Of a stretch of 64,000 nucleotides of DNA, positions 32,290-44,346 are shown one piece after another (within the stretch, counting starts at the first letter, position 1; each line of letters starts with the position of its first letter). This DNA comes from Capra hircus (taxonomy: Eukaryota > Chordata > Mammalia > Artiodactyla > Bovidae). The notes under the pieces were generated by a model, which worked only from the letters and a program-made list of their open reading frames with translations, did not search any database and was not told the origin of the DNA. Both the position numbers and the translations under genes were made by a program. The stretch spans positions 77,686,458 to 77,750,457 of the forward strand of contig NC_030823.1 in assembly GCF_001704415.2 (NCBI RefSeq), in the 5' to 3' direction.

Positions 32290-32482
32290 CAGTCATGTCT
32301 GACTCTTTGCAAACCCATGGACGTAGCCTGTCAGGTTCCTCTGTCCATGGAATTTCCCAGGCAAGAACACTGCAGTGGGCTGCCATGCTGTCCTCCAGGG
32401 GCCCTCCTGACCCAGGGGTGGAGCCCGCCGTCTCCTGCACTGGCAGACGGGTTCTCTGCCACTGCGATGCCTGGGCAGCCCC
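32290..32482 (-). mobile_element. Bov-tA SINE (inverted)
   Basis: Bov-A body (cagtcatgtctgactctttg) followed by the inverted tRNA head ending gatgcctgggcagcccc. Confidence 0.9.
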
Positions 32483-33845
32483 CTCCTTTTTAGTAACTGC
32501 TGCTTTTGATTTCGTATTGTGTTCCATAGTTGTAAAGTTAAGAGTAGGTCATTCAGACTTCAATTCTGTTCGTGAGATAGGAGTATTTTGCTTTGTGAAA
32601 TAGATAAGTTTTTATTTTTTTAAGAGTTTACCATTAACACAGCATTATATATGCCTAATTGCCTATCTATCAATCTGTCCATCCTCTATCACCCATCAAC
32701 CCATCTTACTTTTTGGTACAGAAATCAGTACACTTTCCCTAAAGTCAATGTTGTTTACAATAATAGATTACTTCAGGACTAAATACAATTTCCTGTATAT
32801 TGAATAATATGCACTATGGTATAAATATATTAAGAAATTTAGCTGTTTTCATGAAATCCTCTTGATGCTCTGAAAATCATTTCTCTTCTAAAATTTGTAT
32901 AATTAGTCCAATAATTTATTTTGTCAATTCAATTTTCTCCAAGAGGAGAAAAAAAAAAAACAGTCACATTTCCCCTCACATCTTGGTGAAGTAATGAGAA
33001 CATTTGTATTTATTGCACTTCCATGTTTCTTGTTACACATTTTAAAATTTAATAATTTATCCTTAAAGTACTGTAGAATGATCAACATCAAAACTCTCCC
33101 TGTTGAAAAAAGAAATTAGACTGAAGAGAGATTTTTAAATAAAAGTAGCTGCAGTCTCAAACATTTTTTTCTCTCTCCTGTTTCTTCAACAGACGCACTC
33201 AAGAGCATGATGAGCAAAGCCCCTAAATGATGACTTCCCAAGACCCCAAGAAGTCTGTGCCTCGAAGTCACTCCAAGGAATGCCTGCCTTTCTTCCTCTC
33301 GGGTTGTGCCCCTGATACCACCACAACCAGTTGAAAGGTAAAGCGTTAGTGATAATTAATTTTTAATTGACCCGTATGCCTCACCCATGATGCCTTTTCC
33401 CCCTCTGATTTCACCAGCTATTGAACAGTTGCGATGGTTTGCACCTAACTCTGAAGGATTTCATAAACCCTTCCCTGCTGGATAAACATCCCATTTCCTC
33501 TATTTTCCAATGAGAAGAATCAAAAGAGAAACAGCGGAACATGGCAGTCGGGAGCCGTAACTATGACCCACTCTCCAACCCCCGCAGAGAATGCCTTCAC
33601 GAACAGCTGGAAGGAAGCAACTGCCAAACTTCAACGGACACTGAGGGTCCTGGGGCTCCTCATGCCCACATTCTGTGCCGCCAGGGTGAACACTGGAGTG
33701 TGCCACGTCTCCGGAATGGATGACCCCTCACGTCTGTTGGGAAGTTTCTGCAGTTCCATCCACAGACACACCCCGCCGTCGTGTGTTTGGAGTCCTTATC
33801 TATAGAGGTACCACTTTCTCAATATTTTGGTCCCAGTAATGTGAA
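32483..33845. other. Intergenic, AT-rich
   Basis: No gene supported. A (YATC)-rich low-complexity patch lies at about 32660-32705. Open frames near 33541-33805 overlap each other and show no domain. Confidence 0.5.
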
Positions 33846-34062
33846 AAGTGTTAGCTGTTCAGTCGTGTCCAACTCTGGCTCTTTGGCATCCTATGAACCA
33901 TGTACCCCACCAGCTTCCTCTGTCCCTGGGATTCTCCAGGCAACAATACTGGAATAAGTAGCCGTTCCCTTCTCCAGGGGCTCTTCCCGACCCAAGGATC
34001 GAACTTGGGTCTCCCATATTGCAGCGGACACTCTTTACCTTCTGAGGCACCAGGGAAACCCA
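33846..34062 (-). mobile_element. Bov-tA SINE (inverted)
   Basis: Bov-A body with gttcagtcgtgtccaactct and the inverted tRNA head with ggatcgaacttgggtctccc, closing accagggaaaccc. Confidence 0.9.
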
Positions 34063-35799
34063 TAGTCCCCATAAAAATAACCCTGATTGGGAGGGAGCAC
34101 CCCAGGTGTGGCTGGATTCCTGTAACGTGTGTGTTCTTACGGGCAAGAGCCACAAAGGGGAAGAACACCAGGATGTCACGTTTCATACTGTACAGAAGTT
34201 AAAACTAGAACTTGAGGGGAGGAGGTGGGTCTCACCCTCTGTTTCTTTATTCTCGTTTATCTATGAACCTTTCAAAACTGAGGCAGCTTTGTAAATACTG
34301 TTACAAAAGTCCGTAGAAGAGTGTCTGCTGATGGATTCAAGGGCTGATATCTAGTCGGTTATTTCTATACTATTGTTCTGAGCCTTCAGAGGGCACTTCA
34401 CGACTGCTACAAAATAATCTTCTTTTAAGTGCTAATATGTTCTTTCCTGGCAATACAAAGAACAGGAAAGGTGCCACCATACACAGTATACCGCCTACTC
34501 AGGAATCTGAATAAGATTAACAATGCTAATATATGTAGAGCCCTCTCAAAGCACTTTCATTTACATAATTCCGTTTGCTCCTCACTACAATGCTGCCAAG
34601 CGGGCGGCATGTGTATTATTGGCTTTATTTTATATATGGGGATCTGGAGGCTCGCTCGGAGGGCCAGCATGCTGACAAGCTGGCGGAGCCAAGGACTCGT
34701 GAGTTCTCACTCCTCACACGATGCTCTTCCACACACGCTGCCTTCAGTAGACACCTTCATAACTTAAGTCACCAGCTTCAGGATAATGCATTTGGAAAGA
34801 TCTTCCAGAGCTGGGGTTTGCTGGAAGCATTTTGCAGTTTGATTAGCTCAAGATCAGGGACTCAGTCTCCAGCAATAACCCTGCTCCTCTGCCAGCCTAA
34901 GGGGGCCTGGCAAGTGCAACAGGAAATGGGCTTCGCAACGGTGATCCCTAGCTGCTCTGTGCCAGGCCCCATCTTTTGTACTTTCCTACCAAATTCTCCT
35001 TCAATGATATCTGCCTGCTAGTTGCTGGGAAATGTATCTTTTCACACCCAAAGGCTTCTAAGTAACCGTATAGTCAAATATCCTTATCATTATCAGCATC
35101 TCCTGAACTTCTTTGTATGGATGGCCCTCTCTGTGTGTTTCTTTATAAATCATGCTCCAAATTAGCTGCTGTTAACAATTCCCATTTGGGGGACAAAACC
35201 CCATAGAAACAAAGCATCAGGGGACAGTGGCATGTATGCTCCAGGTTGCTCGCGGCAGCACGGGGCGAGGTGGCAGAGACCTGGAAACAACTGCAGGCCC
35301 TATGACCCGAGTACCAGCCAAATACAGCAGAAAGACTGTGGCACCTCCAGCCCCCAGACTATCAGGCACCTGGAGGGGTGAGTGAGAGCTTGTTTACTGG
35401 CCTGGAGAGATTCCCATGCGTTGTTAAATAAGGAAAGCAAGAGGAAAAGACAGACACGTGATTATATCGTCGTGACGAAACCTTCCCTTCCCCTTGCCCA
35501 AATAGAACTGATTAAACTAGAGAAAACAGTAGAAAGTTTCACACCAAACCATTTACTATTTCACATATGCTGGATGTGAGTGTGGTCTAGTGAGCAAGCG
35601 GGCACAGAAGTTCGAGCCTTAGGAAGGATGTCTGGGATGGAAGTGTGTATGGACTGGGAGCCATGATGTACATGTGGAAAATGACACCAACAACTGGGTC
35701 AGTATGTTAGGGTGTAAGTAGAGACAGTGGCCTTGGACAAGGTTCTGGGGGGTGTCATTTCTGCTGCAGAGATGAGCAGAAAGGAAAGAACCAGTGATG
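34063..35799. other. Intergenic, with a MIR copy
   Basis: A MIR lies at about 34530-34715. Open frames at 34429-34767 and 34575-35021 run partly through this MIR and are not supported as genes. Confidence 0.5.
34530..34715 (+). mobile_element. MIR element
   Basis: The phrases agcactttcatttacataa and ttattttatatatggggatctggaggct match MIR core and 3' consensus in the sense direction. Confidence 0.7.
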
Positions 35800-35975
35800 A
35801 TCAACAAGGTCCTCCTGTACAGCACAGGGAACTATATTCTATATCCTGTGATAAACCACAAAGGACAAGAACACGAGAAAGAATATATACGTTTAACAGC
35901 GAGTTTGCTGTACAGCAGAAAGTAAACGCAACATCGTAAATCAGCTATACTTCAATAAATATTGTTTTAAAAGGA
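35800..35975 (+). mobile_element. L1 3' UTR fragment
   Basis: Contains ctgtacagcacagggaact, ataaaccacaaaggacaag and tcagctatacttcaataaa, the ordered blocks of the artiodactyl L1 3' end. Confidence 0.85.
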
Positions 35976-36094
35976 AAGAAAAGAGCCAGTGAAGGAGGAA
36001 TCAGGTTAAAAGAGGGTGTTTCCAGGGAAGACATGGGAAGAGCGTTTCAAGGGGGAAGAAACAATTAGTGGCAAACGTAGGTTAAACGGATGTA

Positions 36095-36295
36095 GTTCTG
36101 GCGCTTGCCAGCTGTGTGAGGTTGGGCAAAGTACTCGACGTCTCTGTTGCTCACTTTCATCTTGCATAAAAGGCACACACTCATTGTAACTGTCTCACAG
36201 GATTGTTACAGGAATTAAATGGTTTAAAGTGTCTATAAGGCGCTCAGAACAGACCGTGGCATGAGGTAATTGCTACTGAATGATAATTGTGACAG
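36095..36295 (+). mobile_element. MIR element
   Basis: Near-complete MIR: gccagctgtgtgaggttgg, then ctcacaggattgttacagg, then cgctcagaacagaccgtggc. Confidence 0.8.
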
Positions 36296-36394
36296 CAAGG
36301 TCAAACAAAGGCCTTGAAGCACCAATGGGCTTGGGAGTTAGTTTTTCACTCCACTTATGTTTGTGTCCCTGCTGTATTTGAGGCATGCTAGTTA

Positions 36395-36890
36395 CCGTTC
36401 AGTCAGTAAGTCACGTTTGACTTGCGACCCCATGAGCTGCAGCACTCCAGGCTTCCCTGTCCTTCACTGTCTCCCAGAGTTTGCTCAAACTGATGTCCGT
36501 TGAGTTGGTGATGCCATCCAACCATCTCATCCTCTGTTGCCCCCTTCGCCTCCTGCCTTCAATCTTTCCCAGCATCAGGGTCTCTTCCAATGAGTCAGCT
36601 TTTCACATCAGGTGGCCAAAGTACTGAAGCTTCAGCTTTAGCATCAGCCCTTCCAGTGAATATTCAGGGTTGATTTCCTTTAGGATTAACTGGTTTGAAC
36701 TCCTTGCAGTCCAAGGAGCTCTCGAGTCTTCTCCAGCACCACAGTTCAAAAGCATCAGTTCTTCGGCGCTGAGCTTTCTTTATGGTCCAACTCTCACGTT
36801 TGGACACGACTACTAGAAAAACTATAGCTCTGACTATACAGACCTTTGCCAGCAAAGTGATGTCTCTGCTTTTCAATACACTGTCTAGGA
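36395..36890 (-). mobile_element. BovB LINE 3' end (inverted), left part
   Basis: Reverse complement of the BovB terminal region from gttcagtcagtaagtcacg through the reverse-transcriptase C terminus to acactgtctagg, where a SINE interrupts it. Homology resumes at about 37079. Confidence 0.88.
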
Positions 36891-37078
36891 TTCCCTGGTG
36901 TCTCAGCTGGTAAAGAAACCGCCTGCATTACAGGAGACTCTGATTCGATTCCTGGGTCAGGAAGATCCCCTGGCGAAGGGAATGGCTACCCGCTCCAGTA
37001 TTCTGGCCTGGAGAATTCCATGGACTGTATAGTCCAGGCAGTCGCAAAGAGTCAGACACGACTGAGTGACTTTCACTC
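36891..37078 (+). mobile_element. Bov-tA SINE nested in BovB
   Basis: tRNA-like head (gattcgattcctgggtcagg) plus Bov-A body ending agtcagacacgactgagtga and an actttcactc tail. It sits inside the inverted BovB copy and so inserted later. Confidence 0.9.
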
Positions 37079-37140
37079 TCCCCCGTTTGTCACAGATTTT
37101 CTTCCAGGGAACGAGCATCTTTTAATTTCGTGGCTGCAGT
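37079..37140 (-). mobile_element. BovB LINE (inverted), right part
   Basis: Continuation of the interrupted BovB copy: ttttcttccagggaacgagc and atcttttaatttcgtggctgc. Confidence 0.75.
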
Positions 37141-38239
37141 TCACTCTAGAGAGATGCGTGAACAAGACAGTGAGCTTGCTCTTCGTGGAACTCATGCTCT
37201 GCTGAAGGGGATTTATTGGATGTGGATTATGTGTGTTGTCCTCATCACGTGGCAGGCTGACCCCACTCATTCTTCACGACTGCCCTCTGATGCGAGTACC
37301 GTAATTATCCTTTTTACAGATAAGAACACTGAGGAACACGGGGGACTTGAGAAGTCCCCGGAGGCCAGGAAGAGGCAGAGCAGTCTTTGAACTGAGCTGG
37401 ACTGGCTCTGGAAAACACCTTCTGGGTTTCTACATTTGTGGTCTCCAGGTGGCTGCTGCTGACCTCACACACAGCCGCTGTGGAAGCACGGGGCTGGGGG
37501 GAGTACCCAGACTGCAGTTAAGACAGCACTGAGTGGCAGCTTGTTTATCAGGAGGGAGACTGAAAGCATTTCCACAGAGAAGCAAACTAACAAAGTCCAA
37601 GCTCGTGGGTTTATCTTGTTTGCATGATAGAGTCAGAAAATGGCTGAAAGGTGGAATAGTAAGTCTGTTCTTTGGTTAAGTCTGTCTCAAATATCTGTTT
37701 CCACTATTTTTTTTGCAGTGAGCTCGGGGGATAGTCAAGACTAAGATCTCTCGTGAATGCCTGAGAGTATATATTTGGCACTATTTGTTGAAGCAAAGTC
37801 AGTGTAATTGAAATATCAGAGCCACATGTGGCAGAATCTCATTCTATAACAAAAATCAAAGACAACAAAATGTATTCTTGGCCAGATTTGAGACGGCTAA
37901 AGCGTTCAGAGGAGAGATCAGAGTTTTTTGGTCAATGTAAAAAAGTTGAAAGAGCAGTCTTACCTTTTCTTGGTATGGTTCTGCATAAGTATGTCTCAGG
38001 AGTCTGCACTGTTCACGCACACCCTATAGGTTCTGATGCGTAATAAATTGTCAGAGTCATTCCACCAGCTCTGTGACCTGGGGCAAATTATTCCATCTGT
38101 GCTTCAATTACCTCATTATAAATGGCAATAATAATAGCACCTACCTCACAGATTCCTTGGGATAATCAAATGAGTTAAATTTCAGCACATGCCTGGCTCA
38201 ATATAAGCACTGTGCACATATCTGTCCTGTACAATAAAC
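37141..38239. other. Intergenic, with two MIR copies
   Basis: MIR remnants at about 37260-37395 (ctttttacagataagaacactgagg) and 38060-38225 (gacctggggcaaattattcc). No coding signal otherwise. Confidence 0.5.
38060..38225 (+). mobile_element. MIR element
   Basis: Contains ctgtgacctggggcaaatta, cctacctcacagattccttg and catgcctggctcaatataagc in MIR order. Confidence 0.8.
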
Positions 38240-38430
38240 AACTCATTTTTTTTTAAAGTACAGTTGATTTACAGTATTATATTACTTTTAGGTATACAAC
38301 ATAGTGATTCAACCTTTTTATAGATATCCTCCATTTAGACTTATTGTGAAATACTCTCATATTCCCTGTTCTGTACAATACATTCTTGTACGTTATTTAT
38401 TTTATACATGGTGCTTTGTGTTTTAAGGAA
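38240..38430 (-). mobile_element. L1 3' UTR fragment (inverted)
   Basis: Reverse complement of the L1 3' region: gtacagttgatttacagta, ttccctgttctgtacaatac and ttatttattttatacatggtg. Confidence 0.7.
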
Positions 38431-39589
38431 TAATCAGCAAATATAAGTCTGTTTCACTTTAGAGAGGTTGGAGTTTGCCTTATCTGAAGACCAAATAAAT
38501 TCTGTCTCGTGACAATTTTTAGGCGTTATAACCACAAGGTGTGGGTAGTAAAAAAAAAAATAGGAAGAATTCCAGGACAGAATGTAAAGAATTTTAGCAA
38601 CAAAAATGTTCTTCTAAAGCTTTTTTGAAGTTAATTGGCCTGATATTCTCTAAGGCTTGCATTATATGCGCGTTAGCATTTTACAGCTCTCTGCTACAAG
38701 AACTTCAGAATACAGTTTAAATTTTCTCTGTCAGGACCCTCGTGGTTGCAGACGACAGAAACTCCACTGAAACCAGATGAAACACATAAAACGGGAGGCG
38801 ATTTATTGGAAGGATACTGGGGTAGCTGTCAGAATTTAATAGCTAGTTGAATAATTAAATCTCAGAATGGCAGGAAGAGGCCTGTGAAGGAGTCTCTGCC
38901 TGCTTTTCCACACTCTCCCAGACCATTCTCCTCGGGTGGGAGATGTCATGCCCGACAAGCTCCAGACTCCTGGTTCTTACACCTCTACACACAAGGGGGG
39001 AAAAGCAGCTTTTCTCTCCAAAGTCCTAAGGCAGGATTCTGGCCCCATTTGGGTCACATGTCCCTTGGTGGACCAATCACGGTGGGCTGAGGAGTGGACT
39101 GTTGTGATTGGCTCACACTGGTTTACAGTCCTACCCCTAACCAATCCTGTGACTGGGAAAAGCAAGATCCTAAGAAAAGATGGTCTCTTCCCTTCAGACC
39201 ACAGGGCGGAAGCCATGGGGAGGGGTAGACAGAAATGTCTGACCTCCCAGGAAGAGTTTCCAGCAGATAAGCTCACTGTCCCCAGGACTCACAACTTAGT
39301 GGGAGAGCGAAACAAACAAGGCTGTATATAAGAAATACAGATGTAAATAGACTGAAAAAATTAATGAATGCAAAATGAATAATAAACTCCATCAGTAACC
39401 AGAAGAAATAATAGTGCTTTGAATTTGGCTCATTTGGTGTTCTGCTTTAATAATCTTTCCAATGAGTTAAGTCTGCTTCGAAATGTTGATTTGAATCTTA
39501 AATAATTATATCAAACATTTTTTAAAAATGCAGAAATGTTCATACATGTGAATTATGGAATTAAGAAAATGCGAAGTTAAATATGAAAG
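38431..39589. other. Intergenic, with a probable ancient mammalian repeat
   Basis: Segment 38735-39310 has blocks (gatttattggaaggatactgg, ggtcacatgtcccttggtgg) that I associate with an old mammalian interspersed repeat, but I cannot name the family. Three ccaatc-type boxes occur in it. Confidence 0.35.
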
Positions 39590-39735
39590 GATCAGAATTT
39601 CCCTGGTGGTCCAGTGGGTAACACTCCCAATGCAAGGGACATAAGTTCAGTCCCTGGTCAGGGAAATAGATCCCAGATGCCAGAACTAAGACCTGGCACA
39701 GCCTAAACAAATGATAATAATGATTAAAAAAAAAT
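39590..39735 (+). mobile_element. CHR-type SINE
   Basis: Sense CHR element: tttccctggtggtccagtgg, ttcagtccctggtcaggg and a gatccca...A-rich tail with (ATAATG)-like repeats. Confidence 0.85.
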
Positions 39736-40694
39736 GAAAGAATCTCTTGTGAATTGCGATTCTGAGTCTTAAAAGAGGAGGGGGTATCATAGTGACCAAT
39801 GAGAGGTCTCATACCTGAGAGACAAAGATTATGTGAAAAAAACCTGCTTGGATGGAAAATCCTGGTTAGAGTCTTTGTAGTTTTCCGCTGAGTCCAAAGT
39901 GGTTATTTACTCTGGAAAACGGTAGAGTTATTAAAGGAATTCTAAGAAGTAAGTCACCATAGAAGCTAATAATGTAAAGATATATAGGAATAATTAGAAG
40001 GGAGTTTGGGGGGAAAGGCAGGAAACCACAAGCTATTGGAAAACCCCAGCATGGAGGCCAGGATGCCTTAGTGAGAACAGAGGTGAATGGAAAGCCGGAA
40101 CGTGTGTTTCAGGAAAAAAGAGTTGTCAAGTTTGATGGACTGGATACAAGAAACCAAAGAAAACTCAGTGCCAAAGAAATGTGAATATTTTCAACTTGAA
40201 GGTGGAACAGCAGAGGGGAACTTGCATTGAGTGTGGATAGGTGGACGACGGGAGGGCATCATGTAGAGACTGGAAAGGGCTTGGCCAGACTGTCGTGCCG
40301 GAGAAGTGGATGTAGGGACAGAAAGACAGGGCTGGCTTTCCAACAGGGCATGCAATTCAAAAAGACCGCGCTCTGCTGGAACAGATTTTGCAAAACAACC
40401 CACGTTATAATTACAAAGTGAGTGAGAATGCCACCGCCGCTTACCTTCTGCGTGAACTGTTTTCCGTGTCATACCAGCCCCAGTTACGGTTGCCTCACCG
40501 ATGCTTGAGAAAGTTCAATCCTGTTAAGCTTTCAGTGTTCCCTGATTCAGGGCATGGATTTTGACCAGCATAATGGAATGTCGCAGAAGGTGCTGCTTGG
40601 TGTCTGGATTAACCTGGAAGTCACAGGTGTCAGGTAGGACATTCGCAGACCTATCCACACTTTTTAAAGTAATGTCCTCCATGTACACGCGGGT
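39736..40694. other. Intergenic, no feature seen
   Basis: Unique-looking sequence without supported genes or repeats. Confidence 0.5.
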
Positions 40695-41011
40695 TTGCGT
40701 GTTTGTTTATTTGGGGCTGCACTGGGGCTCCATGACCGCGTGGGCTTTTCTCGAGCTGCTGCGAGCAGGGCTCCTCTCCATTCTGGTGCGTGGGCCTCTC
40801 ATCGCGGCAGCTTCTCTTGCTGCGAAGCACAGGCTTTAGGCTCGTGGGCTGCAGTAGTTGCGGCCCCCAGTCTCCAGAGCACAGCGTCAGTAGCTGTGGC
40901 TCATGGGCTCAGTTGCTCTGCGGCTTTCAGGGTCTCCTGGACCAGAGATCAAACCCATGTCCCTTGCAGTGGCAGGCGGATTCTTTACCACTCAGCCACC
41001 AGGGAAGCCCT
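40695..41011 (-). mobile_element. CHR-type SINE, long form (inverted)
   Basis: About 315 bp ending in the inverted tRNA-like head (ttaccactcagccaccagggaagccc), preceded by the body with ggctgcagtagttgcggccc. Open frames here are side effects of its GC-rich body. Confidence 0.8.
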
Positions 41012-41782
41012 TGTTTACACCTTTATGATAAGCTTTGGGCCGAGTTTTCAAACAAGCAACGCACACACTCGTCTTCCCCACCAGGATCTGTGCTCCTTCA
41101 GGACACAAGCTTCTTATTTGCTTTTCCAATCTTAGTGGCACATTGTGGGGTACTTAAAAAATGACCCCCTAAGTAACAAAAATAAAGGCTGTAAGAGCGA
41201 ACAAGTGATTACCCAGTTTGCTCTGCTAGTGAGTGGCCAGGCCAGAGCTGGAATTCAGACCCTCTGCTCCTGGGCTCAGGCACAGCCTCCAACGCCATGC
41301 CCAAAGCTTTCACTGGCTTATAAAGAAGTCTCTTGGGTCTCCATACCAGGTGAAGCAGCCCTTCTGAGCCGAACGTGGTTTCCATTGTAAGGAAACTGTG
41401 ACTCTTAAGATTAATTTGCTTTGGCGGCTGGATGCTCAGAATCAAAAGTGTGGCCTGCCATTAGCACCTTTGTGCTTTGTCCTGATTTCTGAGGATCTCT
41501 ATAAACCTTCTCAAGCTCTTTTTGGAAAAGGTGAGAAGCAGATGTACATGCAGAAAATATTTAAAGCCCAGCTCAGGACCCGTGGTGGAGAATGATGACG
41601 TCTTGACTTCATATTTATGGTGACCCATTTTCTCTTCCTTAGCTTTGGTAGAATTTCTCAAGCTATTTGAGTTTTTATTGAAAATTAATACAAAACTCAA
41701 GACTCCTGGATTACTTAAAGAAAGATTTAACCTTTTAGAAAACAACTTTGACTGAGAAGAGGAGTGTTTAAGGAAATACATT
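41012..41782. other. Intergenic, with a MIR-like remnant
   Basis: The segment 41180-41290 (gctagtgagtggccaggccagagctgg) looks like a MIR core. The rest is unassigned. Confidence 0.45.
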
Positions 41783-41922
41783 GATTGGGAGGATCCCCTG
41801 GAGGAGGAAATGGCAACTCACTCCAGTATTCTTGCCTGGGTAATCCCATGGACAGAGGAGCCTGGTGGGCTACAGTCCATGAGATCACAAAGAGTCAGAC
41901 ATGACTGAGGGACTAAGCATGT
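41783..41922 (+). mobile_element. Bov-A monomer SINE
   Basis: Single Bov-A body with gcaactcactccagtattct and gtcagacatgactgaggga, without a clear tRNA head. Confidence 0.88.
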
Positions 41923-44137
41923 ACCTATGTGCGTATGATATATTGGTATGACCAGCATGTATAGTGACACGCTAGAACACTTGCTGACATTAAACATAAT
42001 TTTTATAAAATGTTTTTAATTTTGTGGGGAACTACTTAAGATATGTGAGTGAAGAAAAACAATAAAGAAGTATTATCTTGGCTATGTAAAAGAAAATGCG
42101 TTTAAAGAGAAGAGAGGAAATATGTCAAAGTATTGATGATTACTTTGAGTTGTAAGATTATGGATTATTTTATTTTCCACATCTACTATATATTTTTCAA
42201 ATTTTCTATTTTCTTATTATCAGAAATATGCTTTCCAAAAATGGGTTTTAAAAGATTTTTTAAATAGTATGAAGCAAAAATATTCTAGGCTGTTAAATGA
42301 CAAAAATCTTCATACATATTTCTGTCACAATACAATCACAAAAATACAATGATACACGTAGAAAAAAATTGACAAAAATACACCTAAATGTCGCTACTAT
42401 GTGGTAAATTTAAGAAAATGTCCTTTTTCCTGTTTTTCTTTTTTTTTTTCTCGTTCTCCAGTGGATGGGTGTGTCTTTTACAATCAGAACTGCTCTTCCA
42501 AAGTAATATAAAAAAGCTTCATGGGCCTAAAAGCCTAATAAATCTGAGCTATCCAGAGTAGCTACTCTTCTAATTATTTGTGAACTAAATCTGTCTTAAA
42601 TCTAGACTTCCACTTGCGTTTTTTAAAACAGATGTCACAACATGTTTCTGGGAGAGTTTTGCAAAACCAGCTTAACATTTTAGCAGGACTGGACAACCTG
42701 TTAAGTTTCCTAGAACGTCCCAGAAAATCAGAGCTAATGATAATTTCCGCACTTCCTGTTGTGTCTGAAAGATAATGACATGGCGTGGACAGTTTAAGAA
42801 AGACAGGGGTATCTCGCTGCTTTGGTGTCTGGAAACAGAGCTTGGAGGAAAGTTGTTGATACAAACCCAGAAAACCCTGTAGTGCCCTCCTCTATGCAAT
42901 TCGGGCAAATTGCTCCAGGCAAACAAATCCACGGAGTGGTTGCCATGGTCTGCTGAAAAATTCGAAAAACAAAGAAAGCCTAAAAATCTCGGCATGATGA
43001 AACAACTTGTATCTTCTGCCAAAGTCAACTTTAGCTCTTGGAACGTACCGTTTGCAGCAGTTTCTCAGATCAAGGTGCCGCACTGGCCAAAAGCACCCTG
43101 CTGGTGGGACCTCATCACCTACACTCAGTGCACAGATACCGCTGAGCGTGCGCTGTGAATATGTGTTGCTGAGGGCTTTAATTGGCCAGATAGTGGACTT
43201 TCGGATTTCTAGTCTCCAGACCATCTCATCAAGTTCACAGGCTCCTCTATCATACATACATATACCAATCAGTGTAAAATTTGGTGGTGTTATTACATGT
43301 ATACCCCTCCCCCCCCCCAAAAAAAGCTTTTTTGAAAGAAGGAATAAGTATGAAACTTTAAAAATCAACAGTAAGATGGCACAAGTCCAGACTGCTTGGA
43401 AATCCCCCCTTAAATCTAACCCCCGGCATAGTATTTATTTGTAAGCGCCAGAACTCCTGAGGCTGGCCCGTGCAAGTTCCCGTTTCCAGTTCCTGGTATT
43501 TAATTTATTCCTTATAGACATTTGCATAGTACTTTATAGTTTGTGAGTTACTTTAACGGAGCATGATCTCATCTTGGCCTACAACATCCCATTCTAAAAA
43601 TTAGCAAAAGAAGTCATTTGCCCAGCGTTGCAGAGTGGCAGAGTGAAGACAGAACCTAGGCGCTGTGGCCCCTGGTTGGCGATCTGGTGTCGCGCTCTCC
43701 TGCTTAACAAACCACACGGCTCGCTCCCATCTGCTGCTTCTGCTTTTACTGTTGAACTTGTCATCTTCACCCACTTCGTGTGGCAGGCCAAAAATTGATG
43801 GGTGAGTTTCCTACAGCAGATACTGTGTAATCACCATTTCTTAAGATGGATTTAAAAGCCCATTTAACCCATCTTTGAAAGGCGAAACTGACTAAATCTA
43901 CTCTTTCTGCCAAATATCTTGAGTTTTTTAGGCAATGAGTTTTGGACCTAACCTAAAATCTGGTGAGATTAAGCAGCGCTCAGGAGCAGTGGGTCCATGA
44001 GAGCTGAGGGTAGCGTGGATCTCTGGTGTACCCACAGCCCGGGTTCTGGGTTCTAGAACTGAATTGTCGCCAAATCCTGAAAGATTAGTCATTCTTTTTT
44101 CAAAAATTTTTAGCATGATATTACTGCTCTGCACACT
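41923..44137. other. Intergenic, with a MIR copy
   Basis: AT-rich to 42.6 kb, then mixed unique sequence. Overlapping frames on both strands at 42892-43444 show no domain. A MIR lies at 43510-43680. Confidence 0.5.
43510..43680 (+). mobile_element. MIR element
   Basis: Contains ttgcatagtactttatagtt and agaagtcatttgcccagcgttg in the order expected of MIR. Confidence 0.65.
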
Positions 44138-44346
44138 AACTCACTTCAGTCGTGTTTGACTCTTTGCGACCCTATGGACCATAGCCTACCAGGCTCCTCT
44201 GTCCATGGGATTCTCCAGGCAAGAATACTGGAGTGGGTTGCCACTTCTCCAGGGGGTCTTCCCAACCTAGGGATCGAACCCAAGTCTCTTATGTCAATCT
44301 GCTTTAGCAGGCGGGTTCTTTACCCCTAGCACCACCTGGGAAGCCC
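44138..44346 (-). mobile_element. Bov-tA SINE (inverted)
   Basis: Bov-A body (cttcagtcgtgtttgactct) and inverted tRNA head (ggatcgaacccaagtctc) closing cacctgggaagccc. Confidence 0.92.

Noticed and set aside
42892..43444. Overlapping frames of 145-158 codons on both strands
   Set aside because: Mutually overlapping on opposite strands without family resemblance; treated as chance frames in unique DNA.
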